A stretch of 64,000 bases of DNA from Liolophura sinensis. Lineage: Eukaryota; Mollusca; Polyplacophora; Chitonida; Chitonidae. The notes below the pieces were generated by a model. The model saw nothing but the letters and a program-made list of their open reading frames with translations. It searched no databases and was not told the origin of the DNA. This document shows, piece by piece, positions 34,401 through 44,290 of this stretch (the stretch's first letter is position 1; every line of letters starts with the position of its first letter). The translations under genes and the position numbers were made by a program. The stretch is taken from NCBI RefSeq assembly GCF_032854445.1, contig NC_088307.1, positions 21,466,017 to 21,530,016 on the forward strand. Reading direction: 5' to 3'.

Positions 34401-37400
34401 ACCTGATTATTCTCCAGAAACAAAGCCAAACCTGCCAGAGCTGGGTTTGAACCTGGGGCCTCGGTGCCCATGAGCTGACATGCAATACATTAGCCAAATC
34501 GGAGAGAGGGAGGGGATAAAATATCAAATTAAAAGATGATCAAGGAGTTTGCCTTGGCTGTTTTTTCCTGTTTCGCGTCCCCTGCATACATCCAATTTTA
34601 ATACAAAAGAATATTGTGAACTCTGGTATAGTGATTGTTACATTGATAGTTAAAACAAGGCAGAAAACTATATTTGTTCAGTTTCTGCTACGATCAGGAG
34701 TTTCCAGACGTTTAAGTATTTTCTGGCCATATTATCCTCTCCAGCTCGACGAAAATCACCGGAAGTAATATCAACGAGCATTGTTTGACATGTAGTGTAG
34801 GTTACCTCTAAAACTATGACAACCTCTAGGCACGACGATACAGTTGCCAATTTCTGTCTGATCGCTATGTACTTTAGCGAGTCCTTGCCAGACAGGAAGC
34901 ACTTTAAACCAATGACATTCAAGGGGTATCGTTTCCGCATATCTACGACTGTCAGCGGAAATCGTGTTCGGGTAGACTGTCATCCGGCTTGTTACCGACT
35001 TGACATTACCCTGGAAGGAAAGACATTGCTTTGATATGAGAACAGCGTCGTCGGGCCGGTTTCTACAATAACCACACCTCTCCTCATCTTCGCATGACAT
35101 ATCAAAGGATACATTTTATTAGTGGTATTTTCATTTTTAATGCATGGTAACTAAAACAGCCCATATTCAGTTTAACATAAAAAATTGCTCATACGAGAAT
35201 TACTAATAAATACAACACTTTCAGCATAGACAGTAAAATTAGAGCAGATACGACAGTGGCAAATGGTCACATGTAACCAAAGAAATATGGCCTCCAAATT
35301 TACCTGAGATTGGGGTTTTATTCTAACTGTTCATGTGAATGCTTATAAAGAACCAAATTACACGCCCCCTAGAAACATGTCTTAAACAGCTTCTTAGGCG
35401 TCACTAGTTTAGAATTACTTATATTACTAAAAGTACTTGAAAACAAAATATTTATTTTATTTATTTATTTGATTGGTGTGTTACGCCGTACTCAAGAATA
35501 TTTCACTTATACGACTTCGGTCATCATTATGGTGGGAGGAAACCGGGCACAGCCCGGAGGAAACCCACGACCATCCGCAGGTTGCTGGCAGACATTTCCA
35601 TTTACGGCCGGAGACGAAAACAAATAAGGGGCTATACAAATGCAGGATGGTATTGTTGCATTAACACAAGCGTTGAAGAAATTTAGTGGAAACACACTCA
35701 ACTTTTCACCAAATTTGATCCGGAGTTTTCGAAATTTCAGTAATGCAAAACAGGACTTGCAAAGTGTCACAGGTATTTCATCCACTATAAGGTCTTAAAT
35801 TTTGCAATGATTAAACATTTTTTGTAAGTAAATGTGGACACAGCGTACAGTGCTTTATAACTGTGCCTAATTTAGCTCACTCCGGGACTAGGGGTTGTAC
35901 ATTCATCGCGTTGAATGAGATCGCCACGTTGGATACATGATCAGTTTCAATCAAAGGGCGACTGAGATATATATTTTTATTAGCGGCAACATATGAACTA
36001 GAATGACACACCATTTGGGTACTGATGTGCTTCGTTCGCCTAGAACATTCCTTGCGTAAAAAACTAAGGTAACATCGTTCGTTTTGTTTTCTTTTAAAAG
36101 CGAATAGATAAAGACCTGAGATACGAAACCGGACGTATGTTCGATGGATTTTGTTAGGCTAACTAGCAGCTCTGTAGCTATACCTTTGCAAAAATCAGTT
36201 CACAATCCACGTAGGTTAATGATAATTTCTACACCTTAATGATAATGATAATGAGCACCTTAATTATGGGAGAGGACACTGCACTCTTCTATCCAAGTTA
36301 TGTAATACTACCCAGGAAGTCGGTGTATTGCCGAGGCGTATTGAACAGACTCGTTAGACTGCCAGGGCAAGTCAGTAGCTGGTGTTTGTACGGGGCTCCT
36401 AGATATTTTAACAAATAGGTTTTTCAAGCCTAAATGTTGTCAAGGTTTGATTTCTTTCCTTTTTCGTTACGCGGCTACGATCAAAACTAGGCAAAAACCG
36501 CATTTCCTTATGGATATTTACCGTCAGTTACATAAAAACTAGTGTCTGAACAATGGGGAAGTGTGCGTTAAGCAAGTGACACATTTTTAAAATTTCTCAA
36601 TGAAAAATACTATTTGATCGAAAAATAATTTCGATCAAGATTTTATGTTTTTATATGTGGGAAGTAATGAGGTTAATTCATTATTCAAAGCGAGATCAGT
36701 CTTTTAAACATATTTTTTGTCAGTCGTTACGAAATAATCAATATACAGATTAAAACATTTAGATACATACAGACAAAAGCTTTCAGAGTGCAGATCGGTG
36801 AATTATTTGCGAAGGGCAGTAGTTTTGACTTGAATTCCACAGAAAACTTTTAGGAACTTTATCAATGAATGGAAGCCCTTGTGCGTGACATGATATGTGT
36901 GTGTGTGTGATATAGGGCCGATGGTGTCTTCCATGCACATAACGCTCACAGCAGTGGTGTATTATTTTTTTATTTGAATGGAATTTTACGCCGTACTCAA
37001 GAATATTTCACTTCTGGCGAAGGACAATACCTCAATTGTGTCGTTGCGGAAAGTTTAATACCAGCTCTCGCTAGTTTCCTCTCAGGTCGCACTTAAGAAG
37101 ATCTTCCAGCAACGTGCGGATGGTTGGTGTAAACACCAATGAAATAAATTTTACAAATCTTAAAACCGTTCTAAAACATCATTAAATCTTCGTCTTTCTC
37201 GTGAGGAATCTTAAAGATTTTTGGCGCATTTATGGAATCAAAAAGGTACCTTAAAACAATTTCACCCTCATTGTGTTATCAACAGAGAAGGCAGGGTAGA
37301 GTTAACATCCCATAGACCTGGGCAAAGTTAAGTGTAAATACCCTGAGGGTGACATTTTGTATGTAAGAAAACACGCAGATGACATGTCATTGTTCGCTTC

Positions 37401-40400
37401 CGAATGGTCAACAATGATCAAGTTTTTATTTTATTTACTTGTTGTAAAAGTAGCAATTATTCACGTCCTTTGACACACGAATAAGCAAAACGGAACAATA
37501 CATTACCGGTTGTGAACTTTTTCTTGGACCTGCCATTAATTATGTAAATAATTCACAAGTGAAGATTTTTTGTCTACCGACTTAGAGCCTAAAGAAAGCT
37601 AATGTCGACAGTGGGGGCTAGAAAGTGCAATAAACAGTATAAGAGAAATATATTAGCAAATCGTAAATTCAATTGACTTAAAGGATCTACTTAAAGGCTT
37701 GCGTAAACATGGGGTTGCCGTTTCCGAGTTCGATCCGAGTTTTTGTGTCAACAACGTGGGCGCGAGCAAACGTATGTCACTGTTTAATGATGTTTGCGCT
37801 GGGTTTCGTTTGTACGGACTTGTGAAGTGTGCTGAACGACGACTGACAGCCTCGCCAAGGCGATTTAGCATGTTAACATTACAGAACAAACCTGGCCCAG
37901 GTCACGTTGTGCTTCCAACCACTGCCTGACACACGAACAGCTTACAGAACACATAGCTGTATAAGGTGTAGGACTCCGAACAGATATCACGCAAAGTACG
38001 GGTTCAATCCCAGTAACAGACAGTGAATCTCTATCATCCCTGCTCTTGATGTACTTAAAGGCCTTGGTAACAAGGCGGTATTTTACCTTTAATACGCGTA
38101 ACTATTTCCAGATTATCACACTGTCGTCAGTGCTCTAAGTCTCTATGCTGCAGTCTTTTGCATCCTCGGTTGCTTGACAAAACTGTTTAATTTACCACGG
38201 ATGTTCCTGTTTTCTGTCCATAATACTGGCAGCCATCCGGTTTCCTTCCACCGTAATGCTGGCCACTGTTGTGTAAGTGAAATATTCTGGAGTACGGCGT
38301 AAAACACTTATTCTAATTAAATAAATAAATATTACGGCTGGTTCTAACACTATACTCATGTTACCTTATGGGAAATGTATCCTTAATTTCAATTTCCATT
38401 ACCATGAATTACGCATTGTAAAGAGATTGTAAATTTGACTTTAGTCAGGGACGGTTTAGTGGAATCGTCCCTTAGTGCCTAAGTCAGCGACCCTAAAAAT
38501 GAGGGCACATGTATTAAAATCAAATACGAATCTAATAGCAAATACAAATTTGTGTTTCTGTCATCTTCACAGGGTCTGCAATGGAATGTTACTCGAGTAA
38601 AACCCCCTTGGGTGCGGAGGATGAGTACGACAACACGTTACTCACGGAGACGTGCAAGGGTCGGTGTTACATCCGGACGCAGCAACAGCATCCCAACGGT
38701 AAGGTTTCATAAGATGTAGTATAGAATCTTTCTTGGCTCATAGGACTGTCCAGAAATAACCACGTAAAGAGAGCTTGTCTTGTATCCGTGAAGGCCAGAC
38801 CAGGACCGTAGCCAGCATTTTACAGCATTTGTGTGTAAGCGCGGGTAGGGGTAGTACACAGGGAAGCAGAATGACTCTCCAAGCAAACTGACAGGACAAG
38901 GTTCGGGTTACGCGAACTGATCCCATGAATCTAACTTTTCTGATAGTGCGGTTGTGAGGTATCCTGACATCTAATGCCATTCATTTACTGTTATGACCAA
39001 GGAAATGAGTGAAATCAGATTACTGAAGAACTTTGTGCATCAAAAATGTTATCAAGTCTTAATGAGTCAATTAAGAACATCGTCCTTTATATCGGCGTAG
39101 TAAATAAATACAGAAATGAAGAAGTACCCCTCAAGTAGTACAGTGAAAGTGATGCACCCACATTCTGCATGGACCGTACTGTTTGTTTCTCTTTGAACCA
39201 GAAATAACTCGGGGATGCACGGAGGGATTCGTGGACCTCCCCAATACCGGATGTTATCTCTACCCCACGGAGACCTGGTGTCTGTGTGACGAAAACCTCT
39301 GTAATTATGGACCACTGGGTAAGACAATATATGGTTGTGATTGCATGTATGCTTTAGCATTGACGTCACACTTAATCACTCCTGGTCGTCATTTGACTAA
39401 ATTAAGTGTGTGCACATAGGCTGTGTCTTCTTACGGCAGGGCGAGTACAAGACTTAAGACATAACACCCCACCCACTCACATATTCTAACACCGCGCCAA
39501 CCAGTTGTGTAAACTTGCTGTGTATAACCTCTCTGGGCTGATTGCCCAGCTAGGCAGCTAAAGCCACCATTTTCGCTATGGTATGATCCGACCCGGGTTT
39601 GATCCTATGCAGGTCTCCCGACTTTGGCGCGGACATAATCGTTGTGTACAGCAAATATGAAAACATAAAGGTAATATGTAATAATGGTTTACAATGTACA
39701 TAATTTGTCAGTCGTAACGATGACATGAAACAAGCCCCATCCAGTTTGGCAGTGTTTTATGTTTAGTGTCACATTTTTCAGTGACACTAAAACAACACGG
39801 AATTTCTTAGATCTCGTAGTGATGTCGCAATGATGTCACAATGACACTAAAAGCGTCTATCGCAAAACGTAGTAATGCTCTATTAACCACAAATTCTTTT
39901 GCATTTATATATTTTTCAGCAAAGGAAAACTCTAAAAAAGCCCACACCAGAATTACTAGGTCTGTTCCCAGAGGATATGTTGGTGTGAAGCGCGCCAAGC
40001 GAGCAGGCTTTCAACACACTTTACGGGATCCATTTGAGGAGAGTTCGGAATATGACCAGTTCGAGAAGAAGAGGGATCCCGAAACCGACAGAATCTTGGC
40101 CGTAGAGAATCTCGGTGTTGGGATTTTGAAAAACGATGCTGACGATCAAGGAAAGTTTGCCATAGCGAACGGCGGTGAGCTTGCAACGGACTGGCCCAAG
40201 GTCGCGCTACGCATGGGTGAACTGAACGCACGAGCAACCAGACGACAAAACGGTGGAAGGTTCTCTCTTCACGAGGACAAAGAACAGCGGTATCGAGGGA
40301 GGAACGGCAAACGACAAGGCTCGATTTTTACGAAAGACGGACGAGTCGTCCACCGAGACGACGACTGGTCGGACAACTGGAAGAAGAACAGCGGTGAGAC

Positions 40401-41820
40401 GAACTGGTTGAGACCGTCTAAGTCTTCTTATGAGAGAAACCAAAAGGATAAATTGCGAGGAAACGGCGGTGGTAAAGAGAACAATGGAAACGGTTATTCC
40501 GGTAGGTCCTCTACAGTTAGAAAGAATAATAAATCCGGTCCACACGACGACTCTGAGATAACAGTGGAGGAAAGAGATGAAAGCATGGAGTTAGAAAGCT
40601 GGGAAAGCGAACAGTCATCTCCCATAGAAGTTGACGAAGGCTTCTGGGACTTTGAAAGTCTCGCGCAATCGTACGAACAGGACTCAGGCTCGGTGTTTCC
40701 CAAGAATTCGTTTAGGAAGACTACGAAGTCTCCCAGCTATAGACTTACCATTACTACAACAACACACCGTCCACGATACTGGCGACCGACAACAACCACA
40801 ACACAGCGTCCCCGATACTGGCGACCAACAACTACAACGCGGCGTCCACAGTACTGGAAAACGTCTACGCGTGCTCCTCCAAAAAAGTCGAAGTCGCGTC
40901 ATTGGAATATGGGGAGGAAGTCTACAACACCAAGCCGCAACACGGGTCGAAGTCCACCACTGGAAAATGGCCGCAAACTTATAACTACGACTAGTCGGCC
41001 CACAACAAGAAGTAAGTCGCCTAGAAACAGGCATTGGAATCGAAAGCAACACGGAAACAAATCTCCAGCAAGAAAGGATGGTAGTTCCTCTAAGCAAAAG
41101 CACAATGGAAATAGAAAAGGAAATAAAATCAAGGAAAAATCAAACACAAAGATAAAAAATTCAAAGCCTGGCAGAGGTAAAACAGCGGTGAGTAAAAAGT
41201 CACAGAGAAATCATAAGGATGCTCGGGTGCACAGACCGACAACCAAAAAACCTCTTAAAACGACCACAAAGAAGGCTACAACCACCACCACCACCACCAC
41301 AACAACAACAACTATGAAACCCACAACGACGGTAAAGAAAACAACGACAACAACGCCTAAGACAACTCAACTCCCAACAACCACACCTGCTCCGACCACA
41401 GCGAAAGCCAGACTTGCTAAGGCGGAGAAACAAAAGAGTGCTGTCCCAAAGAGAATGAACTCCCCGATACCCGGGAAGGATAAAGACACCAAGAAATGCC
41501 GAGACAACGGTGGTAAAACAAAGGACAAAAAATGTAAAAACGAACCGCTCAGGATCATAACCCATAGTCCTAAAGCGCCCCCTAGCGGACTAACGGCGAC
41601 AACTCTGAAATCCGTCCTGCAGACGGCGCTCCAGCTCAACACCAGCACAATAGCAGTGCATCTGAATGGCACAGAAAACCACGGCACAAAGATTGGCCAG
41701 TCAAATGGCTACGTTGGTTTATCCCATTCATCAGTGCTAAACGCATTCACTACACTCTCAGTTCTCGTACCTGTTCTTATAGGAGTACTAGGCCTACATG
41801 AAACTGTCTTCATCTTGTAG
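28379..41820 (+). CDS. secreted/GPI-anchored Ly6-like protein with a long Thr-rich, charged stalk
   Basis: Four exons (28379-28424, 38573-38698, 39202-39318, 39920-41820) join in frame to 2190 nt, 729 residues plus stop. All three introns are GT-AG and phase 1, as is common for Ly6 genes. Residues 1-18 (MILMVLLLVSSFMGCGSA) are a signal peptide. Residues 19-96 form an eight-Cys domain (C21, 43, 47, 63, 75, 84, 86, 91) starting ECY and ending CLCDENLCN, the Ly6/uPAR three-finger signature; the early C-x2-C pair of ten-Cys members is absent. A furin-type RAKR ends at 124. The stalk alternates a basic part, an acidic patch (306-351), three RPRYW/RPQYW blocks (about 373-410), a 12-Thr run (550-561) and more Lys/Thr-rich sequence. 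NTS and NGT sequons and a hydrophobic tail (702-722) ending HETVFIL suggest a GPI signal. A cell-surface or matrix role is inferred; no name is assigned. Confidence 0.8.
28576..28850 (+). mobile_element. SINE-A, full length, inside intron 1
   Basis: The head GAGGCCTCCGTGGTCGAGGG has a disrupted A box but a good B box (GAGTTCAAATCC). Body and tail are complete to AGTACGGTTTAAAACACCGC. ACTTTCA before and after may be a short target duplication. Confidence 0.9.
29064..29388 (+). repeat. 65-bp tandem repeat, about 5 copies
   Basis: ACTGCTCTCAGTA recurs at 29078, 29143, 29208, 29273 and 29338, an exact 65-bp step. The unit also has CTTATGTTCCCTATGGGTTT then TTGATTTTGGAATATATCAT. Copies differ mainly at TTAATATATC/TTAATATCTC, and near-identity indicates recent expansion. 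Confidence 0.95.
29389..30734. other. unassigned intron 1 sequence
   Basis: No gene recognised. Frames at 30407-30655 (+) and 30382-30170 (-) are short and unsupported. A GGCTGAGACT minisatellite lies at 29652-29697. Confidence 0.4.
29652..29697. repeat. 10-bp minisatellite GGCTGAGACT
   Basis: About four imperfect copies in a row (GGCTGAGACT, GGCTGAGACT, GACTGAGACT, GGCTGAGATA). Confidence 0.85.
30735..30985 (-). mobile_element. MITE-M copy in intron 1
   Basis: Reverse-orientation blocks CTTATTCTGCTTAAACCATG, ACATGAACAGTTAGAATAAA, ATCACGTGTGACCGTTTGCC and AATGCTTTAGTCTTTTATTA are present. Confidence 0.8.
30986..31889. other. unassigned intron 1 sequence
   Basis: No feature recognised. Overlapping frames on both strands at 31483-31799 carry no motif. 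Confidence 0.4.
31890..32003 (-). mobile_element. SINE-C, tRNA-head half
   Basis: On the minus strand CTTCGGTGGCCTAATGGTTA then TAGCGTCCGCCTCGG is an acceptor and A-box segment and GGGATCTTACCC a B box, followed by AACCTTGAAA-type body start (GGTATAACCTGACGCGGGTA, complement strand). The rest of the body is absent. Confidence 0.7.
32165..32372 (+). mobile_element. SINE-A with partly deleted head
   Basis: It begins at GTGCCAGCGTGGCGCAATGA, lacks the A box and the B box, and continues CTACTTGCGGATGGTCGTGG, ATAATGCTGGCCGCCGTCGC and GAGAACGGCGTGAAACACTA. Confidence 0.88.
32539..32563. repeat. (AAAT)n microsatellite
   Basis: Six uninterrupted AAAT units. Confidence 0.95.
32751..32779 (+). repeat. 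G-rich tract
   Basis: G runs separated by single A or T (GGGGAGGGGGGGGAGGTGGA then GGGGGG) could form a G-quadruplex on the coding strand of the Ly6-like gene, within intron 1. Confidence 0.8.
32780..33549. other. unassigned intron 1 sequence
   Basis: No feature recognised. Confidence 0.4.
33550..33720 (-). mobile_element. MITE-M fragment in intron 1
   Basis: AAACTCTGAGGTAAAATGAC, ACATGTGATCATTTTTCAAC and CCAATGCTCAAATTTTACTC match the family in reverse orientation, strongly diverged. Confidence 0.6.
33721..35214. other. unassigned intron 1 sequence with an antisense open frame
   Basis: A 109-codon minus frame at 35100-34771 (Cys-rich start MSCEDEERCGYC) overlaps another minus frame and a + frame. 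It has no splice or domain support, so it is recorded here and not called as a gene. Confidence 0.35.
35215..35425 (+). mobile_element. MITE-M copy in intron 1
   Basis: GTGGCAAATGGTCACATGTA, GGGGTTTTATTCTAACTGTT, AATTACACGCCCCCTAGAAA and GGCGTCACTAGTTTAGAATT are present; an internal segment is missing. Confidence 0.8.
35453..35615 (-). mobile_element. SINE-A, 5'-truncated, with target duplication
   Basis: The tail TTATTTGATTGGTGTGTTAC and body to TTTACGGCCGGAGAC are present; the tRNA head is missing. GAAAACAAA occurs on both sides (35439-35447 and 35616-35624), matching target-primed insertion of an incomplete copy. Confidence 0.9.
35820..36065 (+). repeat. repeat R 5' part in intron 1
   Basis: TTTGTAAGTAAATGTGGACA, TTCATCGCGTTGAATGAGAT, CACGTTGGATACATGATCAG and CGCCTAGAACATTCCTTGCG follow R order; the 3' third is absent. 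Confidence 0.75.
36066..36960. other. unassigned intron 1 sequence
   Basis: It contains a perfect 10-bp hairpin (TTGATCGAAA, 5-base loop, TTTCGATCAA; 36614-36638), a TAATGA repeat near 36236 and a short GT run near 36896. No gene is seen. Confidence 0.4.
36961..37152. mobile_element. two SINE-A fragments in opposite orientation
   Basis: A minus-strand tail (GGAATTTTACGCCGTACTCA then AGAATATTTCACTT, 36978-37015) is followed by a plus-strand body piece (AAGATCTTCCAGCAACGTGC then GGATGGT, 37098-37124) and a plus-strand tail end (GTAAACACCAATGAAATAAA). The pair is an imperfect fold-back. Confidence 0.65.
37153..38054. other. unassigned intron 1 sequence
   Basis: Overlapping open frames on both strands around 37653-37929 have no domain support. 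No repeat is recognised. Confidence 0.4.
38055..38170 (-). mobile_element. MITE-M fragment in intron 1
   Basis: ATTATCACACTGTCGTCAGT, GCTCTAAGTCTCTATGCTGC and AGTCTTTTGC match one end of the family. Confidence 0.65.
38228..38332 (+). mobile_element. SINE-A, 3' half, near exon 2
   Basis: GGTTTCCTTCCACCGTAATG, CTGGCCACTGTTGTGTAAGT and GGAGTACGGCGTAAAACACT end 240 bp before the exon 2 acceptor. Confidence 0.85.
38573..38698 (+). CDS. exon 2, first half of the Ly6-like domain
   Basis: The acceptor CTGTCATCTTCACAG precedes 38573 and the donor ACG|GTAAGG starts at 38699. It encodes residues 16-57 with ECYSSK at the start and CKGRC in the middle, in the same frame and phase as exons 1 and 3. Confidence 0.85.
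39202..39318 (+). CDS. exon 3, second half of the Ly6-like domain
   Basis: The acceptor TTTCTCTTTGAACCAG precedes 39202 and the donor TGG|GTAAGA starts at 39319. It encodes residues 58-96, with GCTEG, GCYLYP and CLCDENLCN, the C-terminal Cys-Asn hallmark of the fold. Confidence 0.87.
39440..39665 (-). mobile_element. SINE-C in intron 3
   Basis: ACACCCCACCCACTCACATA, CTAACACCGCGCCAACCAGT, a GATCCGACCCGGGTTTGATC B-box region and GGTCTCCCGACTTTGGCGCG place the tRNA head at the right. It fills over a third of the 601-bp intron. Confidence 0.65.
39920..41820 (+). CDS. exon 4, stalk and C-terminal anchor signal
   Basis: The acceptor ATATATTTTTCAG ends at 39919 and the TAG stop is 41818-41820. The frame stays open upstream to an ATG at 39841, but that ATG lies inside intron 3 and is not the start. 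The exon encodes residues 97-729: furin-type site, charged stalk, RPRYW repeats, Thr run, a lone Cys pair (KKCRDN and KKCKNE) and the hydrophobic tail. The length and low complexity are unusual for a Ly6 gene. Confidence 0.9.
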
Positions 41821-43745
41821 CCAAATTTATGTCTGGCGTCATAACGACATTTATAAAGCTTTGGAGAATTCGACGATCAGCAGTTCATTGTATTGTGTTG
41901 TGAGTGCTGTTAATACGGTCCACAGGAAAGCAACTGTGGCAGCCGCTGCCTCAAGATAGGTCTTTTTCTTGTTCTAAATGACAGGAAACAGCGATATTGT
42001 TGGTGTTTATTAGCTTATAAATTGTGAGTAATGTCCAGAAAGTAAGAAATTTGATTATGGTAAAGATTATTGGTTTCATTTACCAGAAGTCGACTTCTAC
42101 TGCAACGAATAGCTCTATGGGAAGAAGCCGTTGTTGTTGTTGTCCTTTTATTTGGTATTGTGATCTTCTTGTTTTTGATCGTGGGCTGTATTTTTTAAAT
42201 GCTAATGCGCCCTATATTATGGCGGCGCGAGGTTCATTTTGTTTCGTTCTCATACCTTGGGATTTTATAAATTTCAAAAGTAAGTGATTTGTGGCGACAT
42301 TCGCCTGTTACAAACTAACATTCAAGGAACTGCAGGAAGGAAGCGAACACCACCAGCATTCAATATTATAAAACTTACTTATTTTTCCCCATATTCACAC
42401 CATATCACACTATTGAGAATCATTACCTCCGTATGTACAAGCCAATTATATTTGGAATCAGCCGAATTTCAGAGCTTCATAAAGTAGACCATTGCCAAGC
42501 AAAATATACACATCGTCATCTAAGCCGCAGGAAAGGAGTGAACGTGAGGCGGACGTTATGTTTTCAATACCCATTATTTGTCTGCCTGTGTGCCTCTCTG
42601 TTTATCTGTCAGCAACTTTAAGGGGACAATTTATGGACAGAGTTTGATGAATTTATTTTACAAAGCATGGCGTTGGCCCAGGAAGAAATTTACTCAATTA
42701 TGGCGGTGATCTGGATCTTAACTCGGATCAAGGACATTTTTTTTTACGATACCTCACCATTGCAAGATATGGCACAATGTTAAACATTTCCCTTAGTAGT
42801 CCTGCTGAGGTAGGCGTGCTGTGCTGCTTTTTGTGTCGTTCAGTTGGATGTCATGGACTGAAAGTTTTGCCAGGTTTGTTGTGATCTGTGAAAATATGGG
42901 ATCGTCATATCTGTTGGCATGGTTTAGCTTAAATCGGTCTATAGCATAACGTCGATATGTGCATTCTACATTCGCCAGAAACGTCTATCTGCAACAGCCT
43001 CTTTTGTTGAAGAGCGCCATTGTCTTGAATGATTGGTCAAACTGGGAGGGCCGTTCATTTTCAGAGACTTCAAGGATGAAGTGTGCCTTTCAAAATGAAC
43101 CTCTGGGAAAGGGTTAGATGCAAAATACACGAATTAGTTTCCTCATACCTGAAGCCTCATGCTAAACTGGCGTGATATGACAATTCTTCTTGTCATGGAG
43201 AGTTATTTCCCTTGTATTTGTGGGTTGTAACCTGGATCCCATCCGCCAAATTGACCCGGAAGCCCAACCTGGATTTCTTCTGATGTACTCTGCCACTATC
43301 AATGTTATTCATACCCTTGGAGCTTACCTGGCATGTTAAATTATATCTTTTGTTGATAGCTGATGCCTAGTAAATGTGATTTAATCATTTATGTAAATAG
43401 CTACATTTGATGCACAAATCTAAAACTTCAAGCATTCGTTTAGTAAGTTATAATGTACAAATAGAGGCATTTGAAAACAGTCCTTATGTTTATGTTTTAT
43501 ATCCGTATACAAACTTAAATTCGATCCCACCAGAACTATTTCTCGGATTTACTTGCTCAATACGTGGCTTTAAATCGTCATATATTATTTTTTGAGTAGT
43601 TTGCTTTCTATTCTGTAAGAATATTTTCTGTCAAGACCATAGGAAAGATTTGGGTGTTGTATAGCTGGTTTAAAAAATCCTATAGGTGCTAGGTTGTGTA
43701 TTTATATTTTTTACTAAAAAGAAATAAAACAATTTTATTAGGAGG
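41821..43745 (+). other. 3' untranslated region of the Ly6-like gene
   Basis: From the TAG to the first strong polyadenylation signal is about 1.9 kb, with no recognised repeat. Short frames here are not supported. The extent is inferred from the signal. Confidence 0.55.
43723..43728 (+). promoter_or_regulatory. polyadenylation signal AATAAA
   Basis: AATAAA is followed within 25-40 bp by a T/GT-rich element (TTTGTTGTGTTTTTTT at 43748-43763), the usual layout for cleavage near 43740. Confidence 0.6.
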
Positions 43746-43924
43746 ATTTGTTGTGTTTTTTTAAGAACTTGGAAGAAAATTATTAACTGTTGTCAGTTGT
43801 GTCTTTCGCCGTGTTTTGTCTAAGTCATCATGAGGGCAATGAGCTAAAAGCTGAGGAAACAAAAGGGTGTTTTGTTTGTCTGCTTAATGCCGATTTGGTC
43901 TCCAAATCAGTTGACATTCTTCCT

Positions 43925-44135
43925 TTATAGTGTATGAATGCTTGTCAGTTTACGTCGTATTTAACAATTCTTTAGTGGTATAACAACGCCATTGGGTGCG
44001 TGTACATATACTGCGTCTTCGTGTGACAGGCATAGTCCATGCGCCAATGTGGTGCCGCCACTGAAGTATCATGCCGAAGGCACCAGACATGACACCCACC
44101 CACTCACATTATACTGATATCGGACCAAGTACGAA
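43925..44135 (-). mobile_element. SINE-C, tail and body
   Basis: GTTTACGTCGTATTTAACAA and the following TTCTTTAGTGGTATAACAAC resemble the SINE-B tail. The body has TGAAGTATCATGCCGAAGGC, ACCAGACATGACACCCACCC and CACATTATACTGATATCGGA. The tRNA head is missing. Confidence 0.7.
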
Positions 44136-44139
44136 ATTT

Positions 44140-44235
44140 GGACGGAATCAGAGAAGCAGTCAACAGTTTTTAATGATGTTGGAAAGACGCAAGGAATGTT
44201 CTAGGCGAATAAATATAATCAGTATTCAAATCGTA
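44140..44235 (-). repeat. repeat R fragment
   Basis: GACGGAATCAGAGAAGCAGT, GATGTTGGAAAGACGCAAGG and TCTAGGCGAATAAATATAAT are the reverse complement of the R centre. Confidence 0.8.
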
Positions 44236-44290
44236 TTGATGAAACATTCTTGAGTACGGCATAAAACACAAATGCAAAAAAAAAAACAAC
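44236..44290 (+). mobile_element. SINE-A tail fragment
   Basis: GATGAAACATTCTTGAGTAC then GGCATAAAACACAAATGC, ending in an A run. Confidence 0.75.

Larger units (their letters stand above)
28425..38572 (+). other. intron 1 of the Ly6-like gene
   Basis: At 10,148 bp it is packed with repeats: several SINE-A, MITE-M and SINE-C pieces, one R fragment, a 65-bp tandem array and simple repeats. No alternative coding exon with good splice sites was recognised. Confidence 0.65.

Noticed and set aside
34771-35100. 109-codon Cys-containing minus frame in intron 1
   Set aside because: Overlapping frames on both strands, no domain match and no splice support.
39841-39919. ATG at 39841 as the start of a 659-residue protein
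   Set aside because: It lies inside intron 3, before a good acceptor (TATTTTTCAG), and would remove the signal peptide and the Cys domain that upstream exons supply in frame.
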